This document shows positions 8,411 through 20,144 of a DNA stretch of 52,167 bases, one piece after another. The notes beneath the pieces were generated by a model, which searched no databases, was not told where the DNA came from, and saw only the letters and a list, made by a program, of their open reading frames with translations. The translations under genes were made by a program, and so were the position numbers. The stretch comes from Lachnospiraceae bacterium. GTDB lineage: Bacteria > Bacillota > Clostridia > Lachnospirales > Lachnospiraceae. The stretch spans positions 1 through 52,167 of the forward strand of contig SVFE01000012.1 of NCBI GenBank assembly GCA_015057055.1, given 5' to 3'. Numbering within the stretch: the stretch's first letter is position 1; every line of letters begins with the position of its first letter.

Positions 8411-11400
8411 TTATACTTCAACCGGATCTCCCTGGCCTTCTTCGGTTACTTCCGCCTCAGCGTCTGCTTCTGCATCTGTTTCCGCATCTACCAGAAATTC
8501 TGCATCGATTTCTTCTGTAACGATTTCTTCCTCGTTTTCATCCGCGCCTTCTACTTCGATCTTAACATCGCGGTATCTCTTAATACCGGTTCCGGCAGGA
8601 ATCAACTTACCGATGATAACGTTTTCTTTCAAACCGATGAGCGGGTCAACCTTACCCTTAATCGCAGCTTCCGTAAGAACCTTAGTGGTCTCCTGGAAGG
8701 ATGCTGCGGAAAGGAAGGAGTTGGTTGCAAGAGCTGCCTTTGTGATACCGAGAATAATATCTGCGGTTTCTACCGGCTGTTTGCCTTCTGCAACAAGTTT
8801 CTCATTGATTTCTTCTACCTCAAGACGATCTACCAAAGATCCGGGAAGGAGGTCTGTGTCACCACTGTTCTCCACTCTCTGTTTCTTGAGCATCTGGCGG
8901 ACAATAACTTCGATGTGCTTATCTGCCAAATCTACACCCTGAAGTCCGTAAACCTTCTGAACTTCACGAATGAGATAATTTTCAACCGCTTCAATCTTCT
9001 TAATCTCAAGCAAATCGTGAGGATTTACGGAACCTTCCGTAAGTTCATCACCGGCTTCCACAACCTGACCTTCCAATACCTTAATACGGGCACCGTAGGT
9101 AATTGTGTATGCCTTTTCACGCTCGCCATCATTAATGATGATTTCACGTTTGTTATTATTTTCACGGATTGATACCGTACCGCCAAATTCAGCGATAATT
9201 GCAAGTCCCTTCGGTTTTCTTGCTTCGAAAAGCTCTTCTACTCGAGGAAGACCCTGGGTAATATCGTTACCCGCAACACCACCGGTATGGAATGTACGCA
9301 TGGTAAGCTGGGTACCCGGTTCACCGATAGACTGCGCTGCGATGATACCGACTGCTTCACCGACCTGTACTGCTTCACCGGTTGCCATGTTGGCACCATA
9401 ACACTTCGCACAGATACCAACGCGGGACTTACAGGTAAGCACGGTACGAATCTTCACTGCACTTACCGGAGACTTTCCGTCTTCTGCAACGCCGCTTGCA
9501 ACAATCTTTGCTGCACGTTTTGCTGTAATCATATGATTTGCTTTAACGATAACATTGCCGTCCCGGTCCTTGATTTCGTTCACGGAATATCTTCCCTTGA
9601 TACGATTTTCCAAGGATTCGATAACGTCCTTGCCATCCATCAAAGCCTGTACTGTCATGCCGGTAATTTCCTTACCTGCGCAACAATCTTTTTCTTTAAT
9701 AATGAGTTCCTGACATACGTCAACCATTCGACGGGTAAGGTAACCGGAGTCTGCGGTACGAAGCGCAGTATCGGAAAGACCCTTACGAGCACCGTGAGCG
9801 GAAATGAAGTACTCAAGTACGTCAAGACCTTCACGGAAGTTGGACTTAATCGGGAGCTCGATGGTACGACCTGAGGTATCTGCCATAAGTCCACGCATAC
9901 CGGCAAGCTGTTTCATCTGCTGTTCGGAACCTCGCGCACCGGAGTCCGCCATCATCTTAATATTGTTGTATGCATCCAAACCATTCATCAGTTCTTTGGT
10001 AAGCTGTGCGTCGGTTTCATTCCATACCTGGATTACTCCGCGGTATCTTTCTTCCTCCGTAATCATACCACGACGATAGTTCATCGCAATCTTATCTACC
10101 TTCTTCTGTGCCTCATCCAAAAGCTGCGGTTTCACAGGAGGTACCGTCATATCGGAAATGGATACGGTCATCGCTGCTCTGGTTGAATACTTGTAACCGG
10201 TAGCCTTAACAAGGTCAAGAACCTCTGCGGTCTTTGTAGCACCATGAGTGTTAATAACTTTTTCCAAAATCTTCTTCAACTGTTTCTTTCCTACAAGGAA
10301 ATCAACTTCCGGCAAAAGCATATTTTCGTCGGTATCTCTGGTTACAAAACCTAAATCCTGCGGAAGAATTTCATTGAACAGGAAACGTCCCAATGTGGAT
10401 TCCACAACACCTGAAATCTCTCTTCCATCCGCGGTCGTCTTTTCCACGCGAACTTTAATCTTCGCATGCAAATCAATAACACCGTTTTCATATGCAAGAA
10501 TTGCTTCGTTAACGTTCTTAAAGAACTTACCTTCTCCCATAGTACCCGGTCTTTCCTGTGTCAGGTAGTAAATACCAAGAACCATATCCTGGGAAGGAAC
10601 CGCTACGGGTGCACCGTCGGAAGGTTTCAACAGGTTGTTGGGTGAAAGAAGCAGGAACCGGCACTCGGACTGTGCTTCTACGGAAAGAGGCAAATGTACC
10701 GCCATCTGGTCACCGTCGAAGTCCGCGTTAAACGCCGTACATACCAGGGGATGAAGTTTAATCGCCTTACCTTCTACCAAAATCGGCTCAAATGCCTGAA
10801 TACCGAGACGGTGAAGTGTAGGAGCACGGTTCAACATAACCGGATGCTCTTTAATGGCTTCTTCCAAAACATCCCATACCTGGTCATCCAATTTCTCAAC
10901 CATTTTCTTTGCTGCTCTGATGTTCTGGCAAATCTGTTTTGCCACAAGTTCCTTCATAACGAAGGGTTTGAACAGCTCAATTGCCATCTCCTTGGGGAGA
11001 CCACACTGATAAATCTTAAGTTCGGGACCTACTACGATAACGGAACGTCCTGAGTAGTCAACTCGCTTACCGAGAAGGTTCTGACGGAAACGTCCGGTTT
11101 TACCCTTCAACATATCAGAGAGAGACTTAAGCGCACGGTTACCGGGGCCGGTTACCGGTCTTCCTCTTCTGCCGTTATCAATAAGTGCATCCACCGCTTC
11201 CTGAAGCATTCTCTTTTCGTTACGAACGATGATGTCCGGTGCTCCAAGATCAATCAGTTTTTTCAAACGATTGTTACGGTTGATAATTCTTCTGTACAAA
11301 TCATTCAAGTCAGAAGTTGCAAAACGTCCGCCGTCCAACTGAACCATAGGTCTAAGGTCGGGGGGAATTACCGGGATGGCATCCAGAATCATCCAGGACG

Positions 11401-12094
11401 GTTTATTTCCGGATTCACGGAATGCTTCCACAACTTCCAATCTCTTTACAATCTTTGCTCTCTTCTGGCCCTTGGTAGACTCATTTTCAAGTTCTGCCTT
11501 AAGTTCTGCCATATCCTTATCCAAATCAATGGCATCCAAAAGTTCTTTGATTGCTTCGGCACCCATGCCGACACGGAACTGATCGCCGTATTTATCCAGA
11601 CAATCCTGATACTCGCGTTCCGTCAAAATCTGCTTCATTTCCAAATCCGTTGTTCCGGGATCCAAAACGATGTAAGCAGCAAAATACAATACTTTTTCCA
11701 ACACACGAGGTGTAAGGTCAAGCAAAAGTCCCATTCTGCTGGGGATTCCCTTGAAATACCAAATGTGGGAAACCGGTGCAGAGAGTTCGATGTGACCCAT
11801 ACGCTCTCTACGAACGTTAGCCTTGGTAACCTCAACACCACACTTGTCACAGATTACGCCTTTATAACGAATCTTACGGTACTTACCGCAGTGACATTCC
11901 CAGTCTTTGCTGGGTCCAAATATTTTCTCGCAGAACAAGCCTTCTTTTTCCGGCTTCAATGTTCTGTAATTGATTGTCTCAGGTTTTGTTACTTCACCAC
12001 GGGACCACTCCCTGATTTTCTCAGGTGATGCCAAACCAATTTTAATTGAATCAAATGTTATCGGCTGATAATCATTATTCTTTACTTCAGACAT
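8411..12094 (-). CDS. rpoC: DNA-directed RNA polymerase subunit beta'
   Basis: RpoC, 1227 residues, the catalytic clamp subunit of RNA polymerase. An N-terminal zinc cluster ([19 protein letters not shown]) is near residues 62-80. The Mg-binding active-site loop [12 protein letters not shown] is near 456-467, and the second zinc cluster ([11 protein letters not shown]) is near 887-900. The rudder, bridge and trigger-loop regions are intact. The start [24 protein letters not shown] is normal. The last 45 residues form an acidic tail ([17 protein letters not shown]). It lies 41 bp downstream of rpoB, is co-transcribed with it, and is followed by a terminator. Confidence 0.99.
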   Translation of the reverse strand: MSEVKNNDYQPITFDSIKIGLASPEKIREWSRGEVTKPETINYRTLKPEKEGLFCEKIFGPSKDWECHCGKYRKIRYKGVICDKCGVEVTKANVRRERMGHIELSAPVSHIWYFKGIPSRMGLLLDLTPRVLEKVLYFAAYIVLDPGTTDLEMKQILTEREYQDCLDKYGDQFRVGMGAEAIKELLDAIDLDKDMAELKAELENESTKGQKRAKIVKRLEVVEAFRESGNKPSWMILDAIPVIPPDLRPMVQLDGGRFATSDLNDLYRRIINRNNRLKKLIDLGAPDIIVRNEKRMLQEAVDALIDNGRRGRPVTGPGNRALKSLSDMLKGKTGRFRQNLLGKRVDYSGRSVIVVGPELKIYQCGLPKEMAIELFKPFVMKELVAKQICQNIRAAKKMVEKLDDQVWDVLEEAIKEHPVMLNRAPTLHRLGIQAFEPILVEGKAIKLHPLVCTAFNADFDGDQMAVHLPLSVEAQSECRFLLLSPNNLLKPSDGAPVAVPSQDMVLGIYYLTQERPGTMGEGKFFKNVNEAILAYENGVIDLHAKIKVRVEKTTADGREISGVVESTLGRFLFNEILPQDLGFVTRDTDENMLLPEVDFLVGKKQLKKILEKVINTHGATKTAEVLDLVKATGYKYSTRAAMTVSISDMTVPPVKPQLLDEAQKKVDKIAMNYRRGMITEEERYRGVIQVWNETDAQLTKELMNGLDAYNNIKMMADSGARGSEQQMKQLAGMRGLMADTSGRTIELPIKSNFREGLDVLEYFISAHGARKGLSDTALRTADSGYLTRRMVDVCQELIIKEKDCCAGKEITGMTVQALMDGKDVIESLENRIKGRYSVNEIKDRDGNVIVKANHMITAKRAAKIVASGVAEDGKSPVSAVKIRTVLTCKSRVGICAKCYGANMATGEAVQVGEAVGIIAAQSIGEPGTQLTMRTFHTGGVAGNDITQGLPRVEELFEARKPKGLAIIAEFGGTVSIRENNNKREIIINDGEREKAYTITYGARIKVLEGQVVEAGDELTEGSVNPHDLLEIKKIEAVENYLIREVQKVYGLQGVDLADKHIEVIVRQMLKKQRVENSGDTDLLPGSLVDRLEVEEINEKLVAEGKQPVETADIILGITKAALATNSFLSAASFQETTKVLTEAAIKGKVDPLIGLKENVIIGKLIPAGTGIKRYRDVKIEVEGADENEEEIVTEEIDAEFLVDAETDAEADAEAEVTEEGQGDPVEV

Positions 12095-12135
12095 TACTCA
12101 GTACTCCTTCCAAACGTTTTCATTGCTCAAAAAGA

Positions 12136-15100
12136 CTATTCGTCCTCCATGGTTACATTTTCATCGAAACTCTCGTCGAAATCTCCGTCAAAGTCATCCG
12201 ATGCATCATCAAAATCATCTTCTGCATCTACCAATTCACCGGACTCATCCAATTCCTTGGTACCGTAACCGAGTGCGCTGATATCATCTCTGCTGTAATC
12301 CTGACCGTTTCTTTCCGCGCCAAGTTCAAAGCGATATTCGCTGTCGTTGTAATCGATGCTTTCTTTGATTTCAACTTCTTCCTGATTTTCGTCAAGGACC
12401 TTAACATCCAATGCCAAGGACTGTAACTCTTTCAAGAGTACCTTGAAGGATTCGGGAATACCGGGCTCAGGAATATTTTCACCCTTAACAATTGCTTCGT
12501 AGGTCTTCACACGACCGATAACGTCGTCGGACTTCACGGTCAGGATTTCCTGCAATGTGTAGGATGCACCATAAGCCTCCAGTGCCCATACTTCCATTTC
12601 TCCGAAACGCTGTCCGCCGAACTGTGCTTTACCACCGAGAGGCTGCTGCGTTACTAAGGAGTACGGTCCGGTAGAACGAGCATGAATCTTATCATCAACC
12701 AAGTGATGCAGTTTCAGATAATGCATGTGTCCGATGGTTACCGGGCTGTCGAAATATTCTCCGGTACGTCCGTCACGAAGGCTTACTTTACCGGTTCTGG
12801 AAATAGGAACACCTTTCCAAAGTTCTCTGTGATCTTTATTATCGGAAAGGTACTGGTATACCTCGGGAAGCAAACTGTCTTTGTGCTTCTTGGTAAACTC
12901 ATCCCATTCCATGTTAACGTAATCATTTGCAAGATCCAAAGTATCCATGATGTCTTCTTCGTTGGCACCGTCAAATACCGGAGTTGCAATATTAAATCCG
13001 AGGGCTTTTGCAGCCAGGGACAAATGAATCTCAAGTACCTGTCCGATGTTCATTCGGGAAGGTACACCCAAGGGATTCAATACGATATCCAAAGGACGGC
13101 CGTTGGGCAGGTAAGGCATATCTTCTACCGGCAATACGCGGGAAACAACACCCTTGTTACCATGACGACCCGCCATCTTATCACCAACGCTGATTTTTCT
13201 CTTCTGGGCAATGTAAATACGTACTTTCTGATTTACACCAGGAGAAAGTTCAGTATCACCGGCGCTTCTTGAGAATACCTTGGCATCCACAACCACACCG
13301 TATTCACCGTGAGGTACTTTCAGGGAAGTATCACGGACTTCTCTTGCCTTTTCACCGAAGATTGCACGAAGCAAACGTTCTTCCGGAGTAAGGTCTGTTT
13401 CACCCTTCGGTGTTACTTTACCAACCAAAATGTCACCGGCGCGAACTTCTGCACCCACACGGATAATACCGCGGTCATCCAAATCCTTCAGTGCGTCTTC
13501 ACCAACACCGGGGATATCTCTTGTGATTTCTTCCGGTCCTAACTTGGTGTCACGCGCTTCTGTTTCGTATTCTTCAATGTGAACAGAGGTATAAACATCC
13601 TCTCTGACTAATCTTTCGCTAAGAAGAACCGCATCTTCGTAGTTGTAACCTTCCCAGGTCATGAAACCGATAAGAGGGTTCTTACCAAGTCCGAGTTCAC
13701 CGTTTGCAGTAGAAGGACCGTCAGCAATTACCTGGCCTTCCGCAACATGGTCACCCTTAAATACAATCGCTTTCTGATTGTAGCAGTTGGACTGGTTGCT
13801 TCGAACGAATTTTGCAAGAGTGTATTCCATCTTCTCGCCATCGTCCGCAGTAATCTTAATCTTCTTGGAAGATACATAAGTAACCGTACCCGGTTTCTTT
13901 GCAACCACGCAGACACCGGAGTCAACCGCTGCCTTGGGTTCCATACCGGTACCTACAACAGGTGCTTCCGTAAACAACAAAGGAACGGCCTGACGCTGCA
14001 TGTTGGATCCCATGAGCGCACGGTTCGCATCGTCGTTCTCCAGGAAGGGAATGAGGGCTGTAGCCACAGAGAATACCATCTTCGGAGAAACGTCCATGAA
14101 ATCGAACGCTGTCTTAGGATATTCCTGTGTCTCTTCGCGATAACGACCGGATACCATGTTCTTTACAAAGTGTCCTTCTTTATCCAGCTTTTCATTCGCC
14201 TGTGCTACATGATAATTATCTTCTTCATCTGCGGTCATGTAGATAACTTCATCCGTAACTACAGGATTTTCCGCATTGGTCTTATCAATTTTACGATAAG
14301 GAGCTTCGATGAAGCCGTATTCATTAATTCTTGCGTAGGATGCAAGAGAGTTGATAAGTCCGATGTTGGGACCTTCAGGAGTCTCGATGGGACACATTCT
14401 ACCATAGTGAGTATAGTGTACGTCTCGAACCTCGAATCCGGCACGATCTCTGGAAAGACCACCCGGTCCTAATGCAGACAAACGTCTCTTATGAGTAAGT
14501 TCACCAAGCGGGTTGTTCTGATCCATAAACTGGGACAACTGGGAAGAACCAAAGAATTCTTTGATTGCAGCCTGTACCGGCTTAATGTTAATCAATGCCT
14601 GGGGTGAAATTTCTTCGTTGTCATGGGTATCATGGGTTGTCATTCTTTCACGAACCACACGTTCCATACGGGAAAGACCGATACGGTACTGGTTCTGAAG
14701 AAGTTCACCTACCGCACGGATACGACGGTTACCCAAATGGTCGATGTCATCATCGTTACCGATTCCGTACTCAAGCGCAATGTTGTAGTTTACGGAAGCA
14801 ATAATATCACTCTTGGTAATATGCTTCGGTACCAGATTGTGAATATTCTTCACAATGGCATCTGCAAGCTGTTCCGGCTTCTCTTCATATTCTCTGAGAA
14901 TTCTCTTGAGTTCCGGCCAGTATACATATTCCGTAATTCCCAGCGCTTTCGCATCCAAATCTAACCACTCGTTGATATCTACCATAAGGTTGGACAATAC
15001 CTTAACGTTCTTGGATTCGGTCTGGATAAGTACGCTTTCTACTGCGGAGTTCTGGATTTCATCTGCAATTTCCATAGTTACCTTGGTACCTGCTGCAGCA

Positions 15101-16020
15101 ATCACTTCTCCGGTAAAAGGATTTAATACATCTTCCGCAAGTACATGTCCTCTGATACGGTTGCGGAGTGCCAATTTCTTATTAAATTTGTAACGACCTA
15201 CTTTTGCAAGGTCATATCTTCTCGCATCAAAGAAAGTGGAAGTAACGTATCCTTCCGCACTTTCAATCGTGAACGGCTCACCGGGGCGAACTTTATTATA
15301 TAATTCCTTCAAGCCTTCTTCGTAGCTCTTGGAAATATCTTTGGTAAAACTCTGCAAAATCTTGGTTTCTTCACCGAACAAATCAATAATTTCTTCGTCG
15401 GTTCCGACACCGATTGCACGCAAAAATACCGTGATGGGAACCTTTCTGGTTCTGTCCACACGTACATAGAAAACATCATTTGCATCCGTCTCATATTCCA
15501 ACCACGCACCACGATTCGGAATTACTGTGGAAGAGAACAATTCTTTACCTAAACGGTCATGACCGATTGCATAATAAATACCGGGGGAACGTACCAACTG
15601 ACTGACAATAACACGCTCGGCACCGTTAATTACGAAAGTACCGGTTTCTGTCATAAGAGGGAAGTTACCCATGAAAATTTCATGTTCTTTGATTTCATCT
15701 TTGTCCTGGTTATACAAACGAACTTTTACTTTCAAAGGAGCTTCGTAAGTAAGGTCTCTTTCCTTACACTCCTCAATTGTATGCTTGATTTCGTCTTCTG
15801 CCAGCATAAAATCTACGAATTCCAGACTTAAATGTCCGCCGTAATCAGAGATTGGAGAGATATCATCGAAGGCTTCTTTTAATCCTTCTTCCAAGAACCA
15901 CTTGTAGGAGTCCTTCTGGACTTCAATCAGGTTCGGGATCTCCAAAACTTCTTTCTGCCGTGAATAACTCATACGCATACTGTTGCCGTTTACAATAGGA
16001 CGTATTCTGTTTTTTTCCAT
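12136..16020 (-). CDS. rpoB: DNA-directed RNA polymerase subunit beta
   Basis: RpoB, 1294 residues, the second catalytic subunit. The start is ATG 16020 ([21 protein letters not shown]), 9 bases after GGGGTG; a GTG at 16032 in the same frame is less well placed. The rifampicin pocket ([22 protein letters not shown], then [10 protein letters not shown]) has wild-type residues at the usual resistance positions. The downstream [20 protein letters not shown] segment and the C-terminal [20 protein letters not shown] switch region are intact. The C-terminus carries an unusual acidic tail of about 45 residues ([20 protein letters not shown]) beyond the normal end. It has its own promoter at 16103-16131, after the rplJL terminator. 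Confidence 0.99.
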   Translation of the reverse strand: MEKNRIRPIVNGNSMRMSYSRQKEVLEIPNLIEVQKDSYKWFLEEGLKEAFDDISPISDYGGHLSLEFVDFMLAEDEIKHTIEECKERDLTYEAPLKVKVRLYNQDKDEIKEHEIFMGNFPLMTETGTFVINGAERVIVSQLVRSPGIYYAIGHDRLGKELFSSTVIPNRGAWLEYETDANDVFYVRVDRTRKVPITVFLRAIGVGTDEEIIDLFGEETKILQSFTKDISKSYEEGLKELYNKVRPGEPFTIESAEGYVTSTFFDARRYDLAKVGRYKFNKKLALRNRIRGHVLAEDVLNPFTGEVIAAAGTKVTMEIADEIQNSAVESVLIQTESKNVKVLSNLMVDINEWLDLDAKALGITEYVYWPELKRILREYEEKPEQLADAIVKNIHNLVPKHITKSDIIASVNYNIALEYGIGNDDDIDHLGNRRIRAVGELLQNQYRIGLSRMERVVRERMTTHDTHDNEEISPQALINIKPVQAAIKEFFGSSQLSQFMDQNNPLGELTHKRRLSALGPGGLSRDRAGFEVRDVHYTHYGRMCPIETPEGPNIGLINSLASYARINEYGFIEAPYRKIDKTNAENPVVTDEVIYMTADEEDNYHVAQANEKLDKEGHFVKNMVSGRYREETQEYPKTAFDFMDVSPKMVFSVATALIPFLENDDANRALMGSNMQRQAVPLLFTEAPVVGTGMEPKAAVDSGVCVVAKKPGTVTYVSSKKIKITADDGEKMEYTLAKFVRSNQSNCYNQKAIVFKGDHVAEGQVIADGPSTANGELGLGKNPLIGFMTWEGYNYEDAVLLSERLVREDVYTSVHIEEYETEARDTKLGPEEITRDIPGVGEDALKDLDDRGIIRVGAEVRAGDILVGKVTPKGETDLTPEERLLRAIFGEKAREVRDTSLKVPHGEYGVVVDAKVFSRSAGDTELSPGVNQKVRIYIAQKRKISVGDKMAGRHGNKGVVSRVLPVEDMPYLPNGRPLDIVLNPLGVPSRMNIGQVLEIHLSLAAKALGFNIATPVFDGANEEDIMDTLDLANDYVNMEWDEFTKKHKDSLLPEVYQYLSDNKDHRELWKGVPISRTGKVSLRDGRTGEYFDSPVTIGHMHYLKLHHLVDDKIHARSTGPYSLVTQQPLGGKAQFGGQRFGEMEVWALEAYGASYTLQEILTVKSDDVIGRVKTYEAIVKGENIPEPGIPESFKVLLKELQSLALDVKVLDENQEEVEIKESIDYNDSEYRFELGAERNGQDYSRDDISALGYGTKELDESGELVDAEDDFDDASDDFDGDFDESFDENVTMEDE

Positions 16021-16102
16021 TTGACATTTCACCCCGTTCTAATATTTTGCGGCCCAAAAAAGTGCATAGAAGGGCCTAGCACACCACAATAGTGCATCTT
16101 AC

Positions 16103-16131
16103 ATAATACCACAAGAGTTTTTTTAAGTCAA
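16103..16131 (-). promoter_or_regulatory. Predicted promoter of rpoBC
   Basis: TTGACT (16126-16131), 17-bp spacer and TATTAT (16103-16108) on the minus strand, about 83 bp before the rpoB start and just past the rplL terminator. Confidence 0.88.
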
Positions 16132-16152
16132 CATGAATTTATGGGAAAATAG

Positions 16153-16178
16153 AAAAAGAACGACCGTAGCCCCGGTCG
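16153..16178 (-). terminator. Intrinsic terminator after rplJL
   Basis: A 6-bp GC-rich stem, CGACCG (16161-16166) with CGGTCG (16173-16178), has a 6-nt loop; on the minus strand TTCTTTTTC follows. It lies between rplL and the rpoB promoter. The short stem may let some transcripts pass into rpoBC. Confidence 0.75.
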
Positions 16179-16274
16179 GTGCCGGACATCGGTCAAAATG
16201 ACGGGAATTTTTAAACAACGAAGGAACTTATCCCAAAACGGAATAAGTCCCTTGCATCATTCATTATTCTTAGA

Positions 16275-16649
16275 TTATTTAAGAGTAACAGTTGCTCCAA
16301 CTTCTTCAAGTTTCGCTTTGATATCGTTAGCTTCGTCTTTGGAAGCCTGCTCTTTAACAACCTTGGGAGCGCCCTCAACGAGTTCTTTGGACTCTTTAAG
16401 ACCAAGACCTGTGATAACACGGATAACTTTGATAACGTCCATTTTCTTCTCGCCGAAGCTTGTAAGCTCAACGTCGAATTCTGTCTTTTCTTCAGCTGCG
16501 TCTGCTGCAGGGCCTGCTGCTGCTACAACAACACCTGCTGCTGCGGATACACCAAATTCTTCTTCACAAGCTTTTACTAATTCATTTAATTCTAATACAG
16601 ATAACTCTTTTACTGCGTCAATAATTTCCTGAGTAGATAATTTTGCCAT
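16275..16649 (-). CDS. rplL: 50S ribosomal protein L7/L12
   Basis: L7/L12, 124 residues, the stalk protein that recruits translation GTPases. The N-terminal dimerisation helices ([20 protein letters not shown]) are followed by an Ala/Gly-rich hinge (about residues 36-50). The C-terminal factor-binding domain has [20 protein letters not shown] and ends EVGATVTLK. It lies 38 bp after rplJ and is expressed with it under the L10-leader attenuator. Confidence 0.99.
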   Translation of the reverse strand: MAKLSTQEIIDAVKELSVLELNELVKACEEEFGVSAAAGVVVAAAGPAADAAEEKTEFDVELTSFGEKKMDVIKVIRVITGLGLKESKELVEGAPKVVKEQASKDEANDIKAKLEEVGATVTLK

Positions 16650-16687
16650 TTTAATTTACCTCCATTTAATAATGTTAAATTGTTTTC

Positions 16688-17281
16688 TTATTCTTCTGTA
16701 GCAGTTTCTTCAGCGGGAGCTGTTTCTGCTGCAGGTGCTTCTTCAACTACAGGTGCTTCCTCAGCGGGAGCTGCCTCTGCAGGTGCTGCTTCACCGGCGC
16801 CGCCTTTTTCAGCAAGCTGGTTCATAACACGAGCAAAGTTTGTAATCGGTGACTGCCAGCTACCAAGCAACTTAGCAAGGAGTTCTTCTCTGGAAGGAAT
16901 GTTTGCAATTGCTGCGATTCCTTTTGCATCATATGCAGTTCCTTCAACAATACCACCTTTGATTTCAAGCTTCGGTGCTGTCTTTGCGAATTTGCTGATT
17001 TCTCTGGCCGGTGCTGTTGCATCGTCTTTGGAAATTACGATTGCGCTGGGCCCTTCAAGATATTCCTGAAGCTGTTCGCAATCAGTTCCCTTGAACGCAA
17101 ATTCCATCATTTTGTTCTTGTAAACCTTGTAGTTGATTCCGGCTTCACGAAGCTGTTTACGAAGAGCGGTATCTTCTGCTACGGTAAGTCCTCTGTAGTC
17201 AACAAGTACTACGGACTGCGCGTCTTTGATTGCTTCTGAAATCTCATCAACGATCGGTTTTTTCAGTTCAACTTTTGCCAT
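16688..17281 (-). CDS. rplJ: 50S ribosomal protein L10, with low-complexity tail
   Basis: L10, 197 residues, the base of the L7/L12 stalk. The start is ATG 17281 (MAKVELKKPIVDEIS) after AGGAGGA; a longer open frame upstream runs through the leader RNA and attenuator and is not used. The RNA-binding domain has VVLVDYRGLTVAEDTALRK and YKVYKNKMMEFAFKGTD, and the NFARVMNQLAEK helix binds L12. The protein then continues with about 35 residues of Ala/Pro/Glu repeats (EAAPAEAAPAEEAPVVEEAP), longer than the usual 165-178-residue L10. L10 with L12 is known to bind its own leader and trigger attenuation in Firmicutes. Confidence 0.98.
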   Translation of the reverse strand: MAKVELKKPIVDEISEAIKDAQSVVLVDYRGLTVAEDTALRKQLREAGINYKVYKNKMMEFAFKGTDCEQLQEYLEGPSAIVISKDDATAPAREISKFAKTAPKLEIKGGIVEGTAYDAKGIAAIANIPSREELLAKLLGSWQSPITNFARVMNQLAEKGGAGEAAPAEAAPAEEAPVVEEAPAAETAPAEETATEE

Positions 17282-17498
17282 TTTCTTCCTCCTTATAAAT
17301 TTTTTCCGACTTTCATCGGGGTGCCGAAAGGAGTTCTTTCTCTGTGCCGTTAACACAGATATAAAAAACCCTCCGAACAAGCCGGAGGGGATAAAGTTTC
17401 AAAATCATTTTCGAAATTACTCTTTTCTCCTCGGTAGGCATCTTTCAAATTTACGCTTTCGCACCTACTGTCTTCGGCTGATCTTAACGACCTTTGCT
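17282..17498 (-). ncRNA. L10 leader RNA with transcription attenuator
   Basis: The 5' leader of rplJL runs from about 17492 to the rplJ start. On the minus strand it carries GATGCCTACCGAGG, a sequence I associate with L10 leader kink-turn binding sites, then an intrinsic terminator. That terminator has the stem CCCTCCG/CGGAGGG (17369-17375 with 17383-17389) and six T (17363-17368). A second small hairpin CTGTG...CACAG follows before the ribosome site. In Bacillus the L10(L12)4 complex binds such a leader and favours termination, giving autoregulation; the same mechanism is inferred here. Confidence 0.85.
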
Positions 17499-17527
17499 AT
17501 GATAACATCTTGACAAAGACTCGTCAA
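17499..17527 (-). promoter_or_regulatory. Predicted promoter of rplJL
   Basis: TTGACG (17522-17527), 17-bp spacer and TATCAT (17499-17504) on the minus strand. The 17528-17622 interval beyond it, down to the CapA gene stop, holds a CCGGC/GCCGG hairpin (17568-17587) but no minus-strand T-run. I see no clear terminator for the CapA gene. Confidence 0.82.
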
Positions 17528-17622
17528 GCATTATTTTTAAATTCGTACAATTTTTCGTACATTTTTTCCGGCATTTCACGTCGCCGGACGTTTTTGCAAG
17601 CAGTTTCTGTCAGCCAATTCTG

Positions 17623-18870
17623 TCAGCCGTTTCCGGCAGCCGGCACCACATATCCGTTTTCATCAATCACCGCTTCCGAAGATATTCCGCGCATATAATT
17701 TAACACCCGATCCCGATCCGCTCCGTGCAGCAATTCCACGCCGCATCCGGTTTGCAGGCAGGGCACGAACTGCAGCGATTCCAGCTCCCCGTTTTGCAGT
17801 GTCACCGTCACCAGCGCGCTGTCCAAAGTCCTGGAATTAAACCAAAAATTCCCAAGGCTGTATACCACAGGAACCTCCCCTTCGTATCCGATTTCCTGAA
17901 GTACATGAGGATGAGCACCGATAATCAAATCTGCTCCGGCCTCCGCATATAGCGGTGCTTGGTCCACCTGGGCCCAGTCCAGCACATCCGTGCTTTCCGT
18001 CCCCCAATGGATAAAAAGTATTAAAAAGTCGCAATTTTCCTTTGTTTCCCGAATCGTCTCCACCAGATAATCCGGATTCCAGCACCGAAGCACACCCGGA
18101 AGTTCCTCTGTCGCTCCACGGGTGTTGGGATAATCCGTCCGCTCAATCTGGGTCGCCGCAAGAATTCCGATGCGCACGCCATCCGCTTCAAAATAAAACG
18201 GCCTTGCCGCTTCCTCCAGATTCCTGCCCGCCCCCACATAGGGCATTCCGGCTTCTTCCAATGTCGTAAGTGTATCCAAAAACGCTTCTTCCCCGTAGTC
18301 AAAGGTATGGTTATTGGCAATCGAAACAATGTCTACACCCATATCAAAAAGCACATTTACCGATTCCGGATCCGCCCGGAAGGTATACATTTTGTCAGCC
18401 TGAGGCGCACCACCATCGGAATAAGGGAACTCATTATTCACCATCATAATATCCGCCTGCTTCATCAGCGCCAGAAGTTCCGGCGATATACACTCCTCCA
18501 AAACGCTTTCCCGCTGTAAATAGGTGGCATATATCGCATAATAGGGATCAAATAAAATATCTCCGGCAAAAGAAATTACCACCCGGTTTTCCTGCGCCGT
18601 ATTAATCACCCGGGTGTTAGGTTCCGGTTCCGGGCTTTCGTTTTCGGACAAGACCGTTTCATTTTCCGAAACCACCTCCCCCGGCAAAGCATTTCCGCTA
18701 AGCAACTCACCCTCCGGAGCTGTAACCGTATTGCCGGAAGCCACCTCAGAGCGCGCCGCCTCTGCATCCATCCGCGCCATTTCCTGATTCACCCGGTAGT
18801 ACACAAAAGAAAATCCCACCGTCAGAACAATCAATAATGTAATTACAAATACTTTCAGTTTCTTCTTCAT
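17623..18870 (-). CDS. CapA/PgsA-family metallophosphoesterase-like protein, membrane anchored
   Basis: A 415-residue protein with start ATG 18870 (MKKKLKVFVITLLIVLTVGF) after AAGGTGG. One N-terminal membrane segment (about residues 6-24) is followed by a Ser/Glu/Pro-rich linker to about 100. The CapA domain (PGA_cap, metallophosphatase fold) follows with VVISFAGDILFD, MMVNNEFPYSD, VSIANNHTFDYGEEAF, FLILFIHWG and DLIIGAHPHVLQ. Most of the catalytic-type residues (D, N, H pairs) are present. CapA/PgsA proteins act in poly-gamma-glutamate or capsule formation, but many homologues stand alone and their role is unproven. Its position between rplA and rplJ is unusual, and the rplA terminator T-run abuts its Shine-Dalgarno, leaving no room for a promoter in between. 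Confidence 0.9.
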   Translation of the reverse strand: MKKKLKVFVITLLIVLTVGFSFVYYRVNQEMARMDAEAARSEVASGNTVTAPEGELLSGNALPGEVVSENETVLSENESPEPEPNTRVINTAQENRVVISFAGDILFDPYYAIYATYLQRESVLEECISPELLALMKQADIMMVNNEFPYSDGGAPQADKMYTFRADPESVNVLFDMGVDIVSIANNHTFDYGEEAFLDTLTTLEEAGMPYVGAGRNLEEAARPFYFEADGVRIGILAATQIERTDYPNTRGATEELPGVLRCWNPDYLVETIRETKENCDFLILFIHWGTESTDVLDWAQVDQAPLYAEAGADLIIGAHPHVLQEIGYEGEVPVVYSLGNFWFNSRTLDSALVTVTLQNGELESLQFVPCLQTGCGVELLHGADRDRVLNYMRGISSEAVIDENGYVVPAAGNG

Positions 18871-18889
18871 CAATTCCACCTTAAACAAA

Positions 18890-18921
18890 AACCACCGCAC
18901 CGGTGTCATGCACCAATGCGG
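18890..18921 (-). terminator. Intrinsic terminator after rplA, abutting the CapA gene
   Basis: An 11-bp stem (18911-18921 with 18895-18905, two G-U pairs on the minus strand) has a 5-nt loop, followed by TGGTTTTTGTTT on the minus strand. The T-run runs directly into the CapA gene ribosome site, so CapA transcripts must read through it or start within rplA. Confidence 0.8.
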
Positions 18922-18952
18922 CAGCCTTATACACTTTCAGCGTGTCACCAAA

Positions 18953-19642
18953 TTAGAACTTAGCAACACTTACGCGAACGCCGGGTCCCATTGTTGTAGC
19001 AAGGGTAACGCTCTTCAAATACTGTCCTTTCAATGCACTGGGTCTTGCTTTTACGATTGCATCCATAAGTGCGTCAAGGTTTTCGTTCAACTGCTCTTCT
19101 GTAAAGGAAGCCTTTCCGATAGGGCAGTGAATGATATTGCTCTTATCAAGACGATATTCAATCTTACCTGCCTTGATATCGTTGATTGCTTTTGTTACGT
19201 CCATAGTAACGGTTCCTGCCTTAGGGTTGGGCATAAGTCCTTTCGGACCAAGTACCTTACCGAGACGACCAACAACACCCATCATATCCGGTGTAGCTAC
19301 TACTACGTCGAAGTCAAGCCATCCGTCGTTCTGGATCTTCGGAATAAGCTCTTCTCCACCTACGAAATCAGCTCCTGCTGCTTCTGCCTCGTTCAACTTG
19401 TCGCCTTTTGCGAAAACAAGAACTTTTACAGTCTTACCTGTTCCGTTAGGAAGAACAACCGCACCACGAATCTGCTGTTCTGCGTGACGTCCGTCACATC
19501 CTGTTCTGATATGAACTTCAACAGTTTCATCAAATTTCGCTGTTGCTGTCTTTTTTACCAATGCAACTGCATCTGCAGTTTCATAATAGGTTGCGCGGTC
19601 AACCTGAGTTGCTGCCGCATTATATTTCTTTCCGTGTTTCAT
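18953..19642 (-). CDS. rplA: 50S ribosomal protein L1
   Basis: L1, 229 residues, the mobile L1-stalk protein and a translational repressor of its own operon. It starts [16 protein letters not shown]. The conserved segment [21 protein letters not shown] is intact, as are [13 protein letters not shown] and the C-terminal [11 protein letters not shown]. It lies 54 bp downstream of rplK and is followed by a terminator. A 23S-like L1 binding site lies in the rplK leader. Confidence 0.99.
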   Translation of the reverse strand: MKHGKKYNAAATQVDRATYYETADAVALVKKTATAKFDETVEVHIRTGCDGRHAEQQIRGAVVLPNGTGKTVKVLVFAKGDKLNEAEAAGADFVGGEELIPKIQNDGWLDFDVVVATPDMMGVVGRLGKVLGPKGLMPNPKAGTVTMDVTKAINDIKAGKIEYRLDKSNIIHCPIGKASFTEEQLNENLDALMDAIVKARPSALKGQYLKSVTLATTMGPGVRVSVAKF

Positions 19643-19696
19643 TTACATTTACCTCCTTGTGGTTTTAACGAGTTACACTCTTCCACGCTTCTAAAA

Positions 19697-20122
19697 TTAG
19701 TCTTCTACTACAACGCCCATACTTCTTGCGGTACCAGCGATCATTGACATAGCTGCTTCAATAGATGCTGCATTCAAATCCGGCATCTTAAGTTCTGCGA
19801 TTTCACGAACTTTGTCTTTCGAAATTGTAGCAACCTTTGTCTTGTTAGGTACTGCAGAGCCTGATTTAATGTTGCAAGCTTTCTTAATGAGCACCGGAGC
19901 AGGCGGAGTCTTTGTAACAAAACTGAAACTTCTGTCTGCGTAAACGGTAATTACAACAGGGATGATTAAGTCACCCTTATCTGCTGTTCTTGCGTTGAAC
20001 TGCTTTGTAAATTCAACGATGTTAACACCATGCTGTCCAAGCGCAGGACCAACAGGCGGTGCCGGTGTTGCTTTGCCGGCAGGAATCTGTAATTTGATGT
20101 ATCCTTGTACTTTCTTTGCCAT
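19697..20122 (-). CDS. rplK: 50S ribosomal protein L11
   Basis: L11, 141 residues, part of the GTPase-associated centre. The start [34 protein letters not shown] is canonical (seen here as [12 protein letters not shown] then [11 protein letters not shown]). The C-terminal RNA-binding domain ends in [17 protein letters not shown]. The proline pair used by thiopeptide antibiotics (PAPPVGP) is wild type. AGGAGG precedes the start. It is the first gene after nusG, with an L1 operator-like hairpin just before its ribosome site. Confidence 0.99.
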   Translation of the reverse strand: MAKKVQGYIKLQIPAGKATPAPPVGPALGQHGVNIVEFTKQFNARTADKGDLIIPVVITVYADRSFSFVTKTPPAPVLIKKACNIKSGSAVPNKTKVATISKDKVREIAELKMPDLNAASIEAAMSMIAGTARSMGVVVED

Positions 20123-20144
20123 TTTGGCTACCTCCTAATAAAAA

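Noticed and set aside
8130-16020. Drug-resistance changes in S12 or RNA polymerase beta
   Set aside because: The streptomycin- and rifampicin-pocket residues that I can align look wild type.
17568-17587. Terminator for the CapA gene
   Set aside because: The CCGGC/GCCGG hairpin is followed by A-run, not T-run, on the minus strand.
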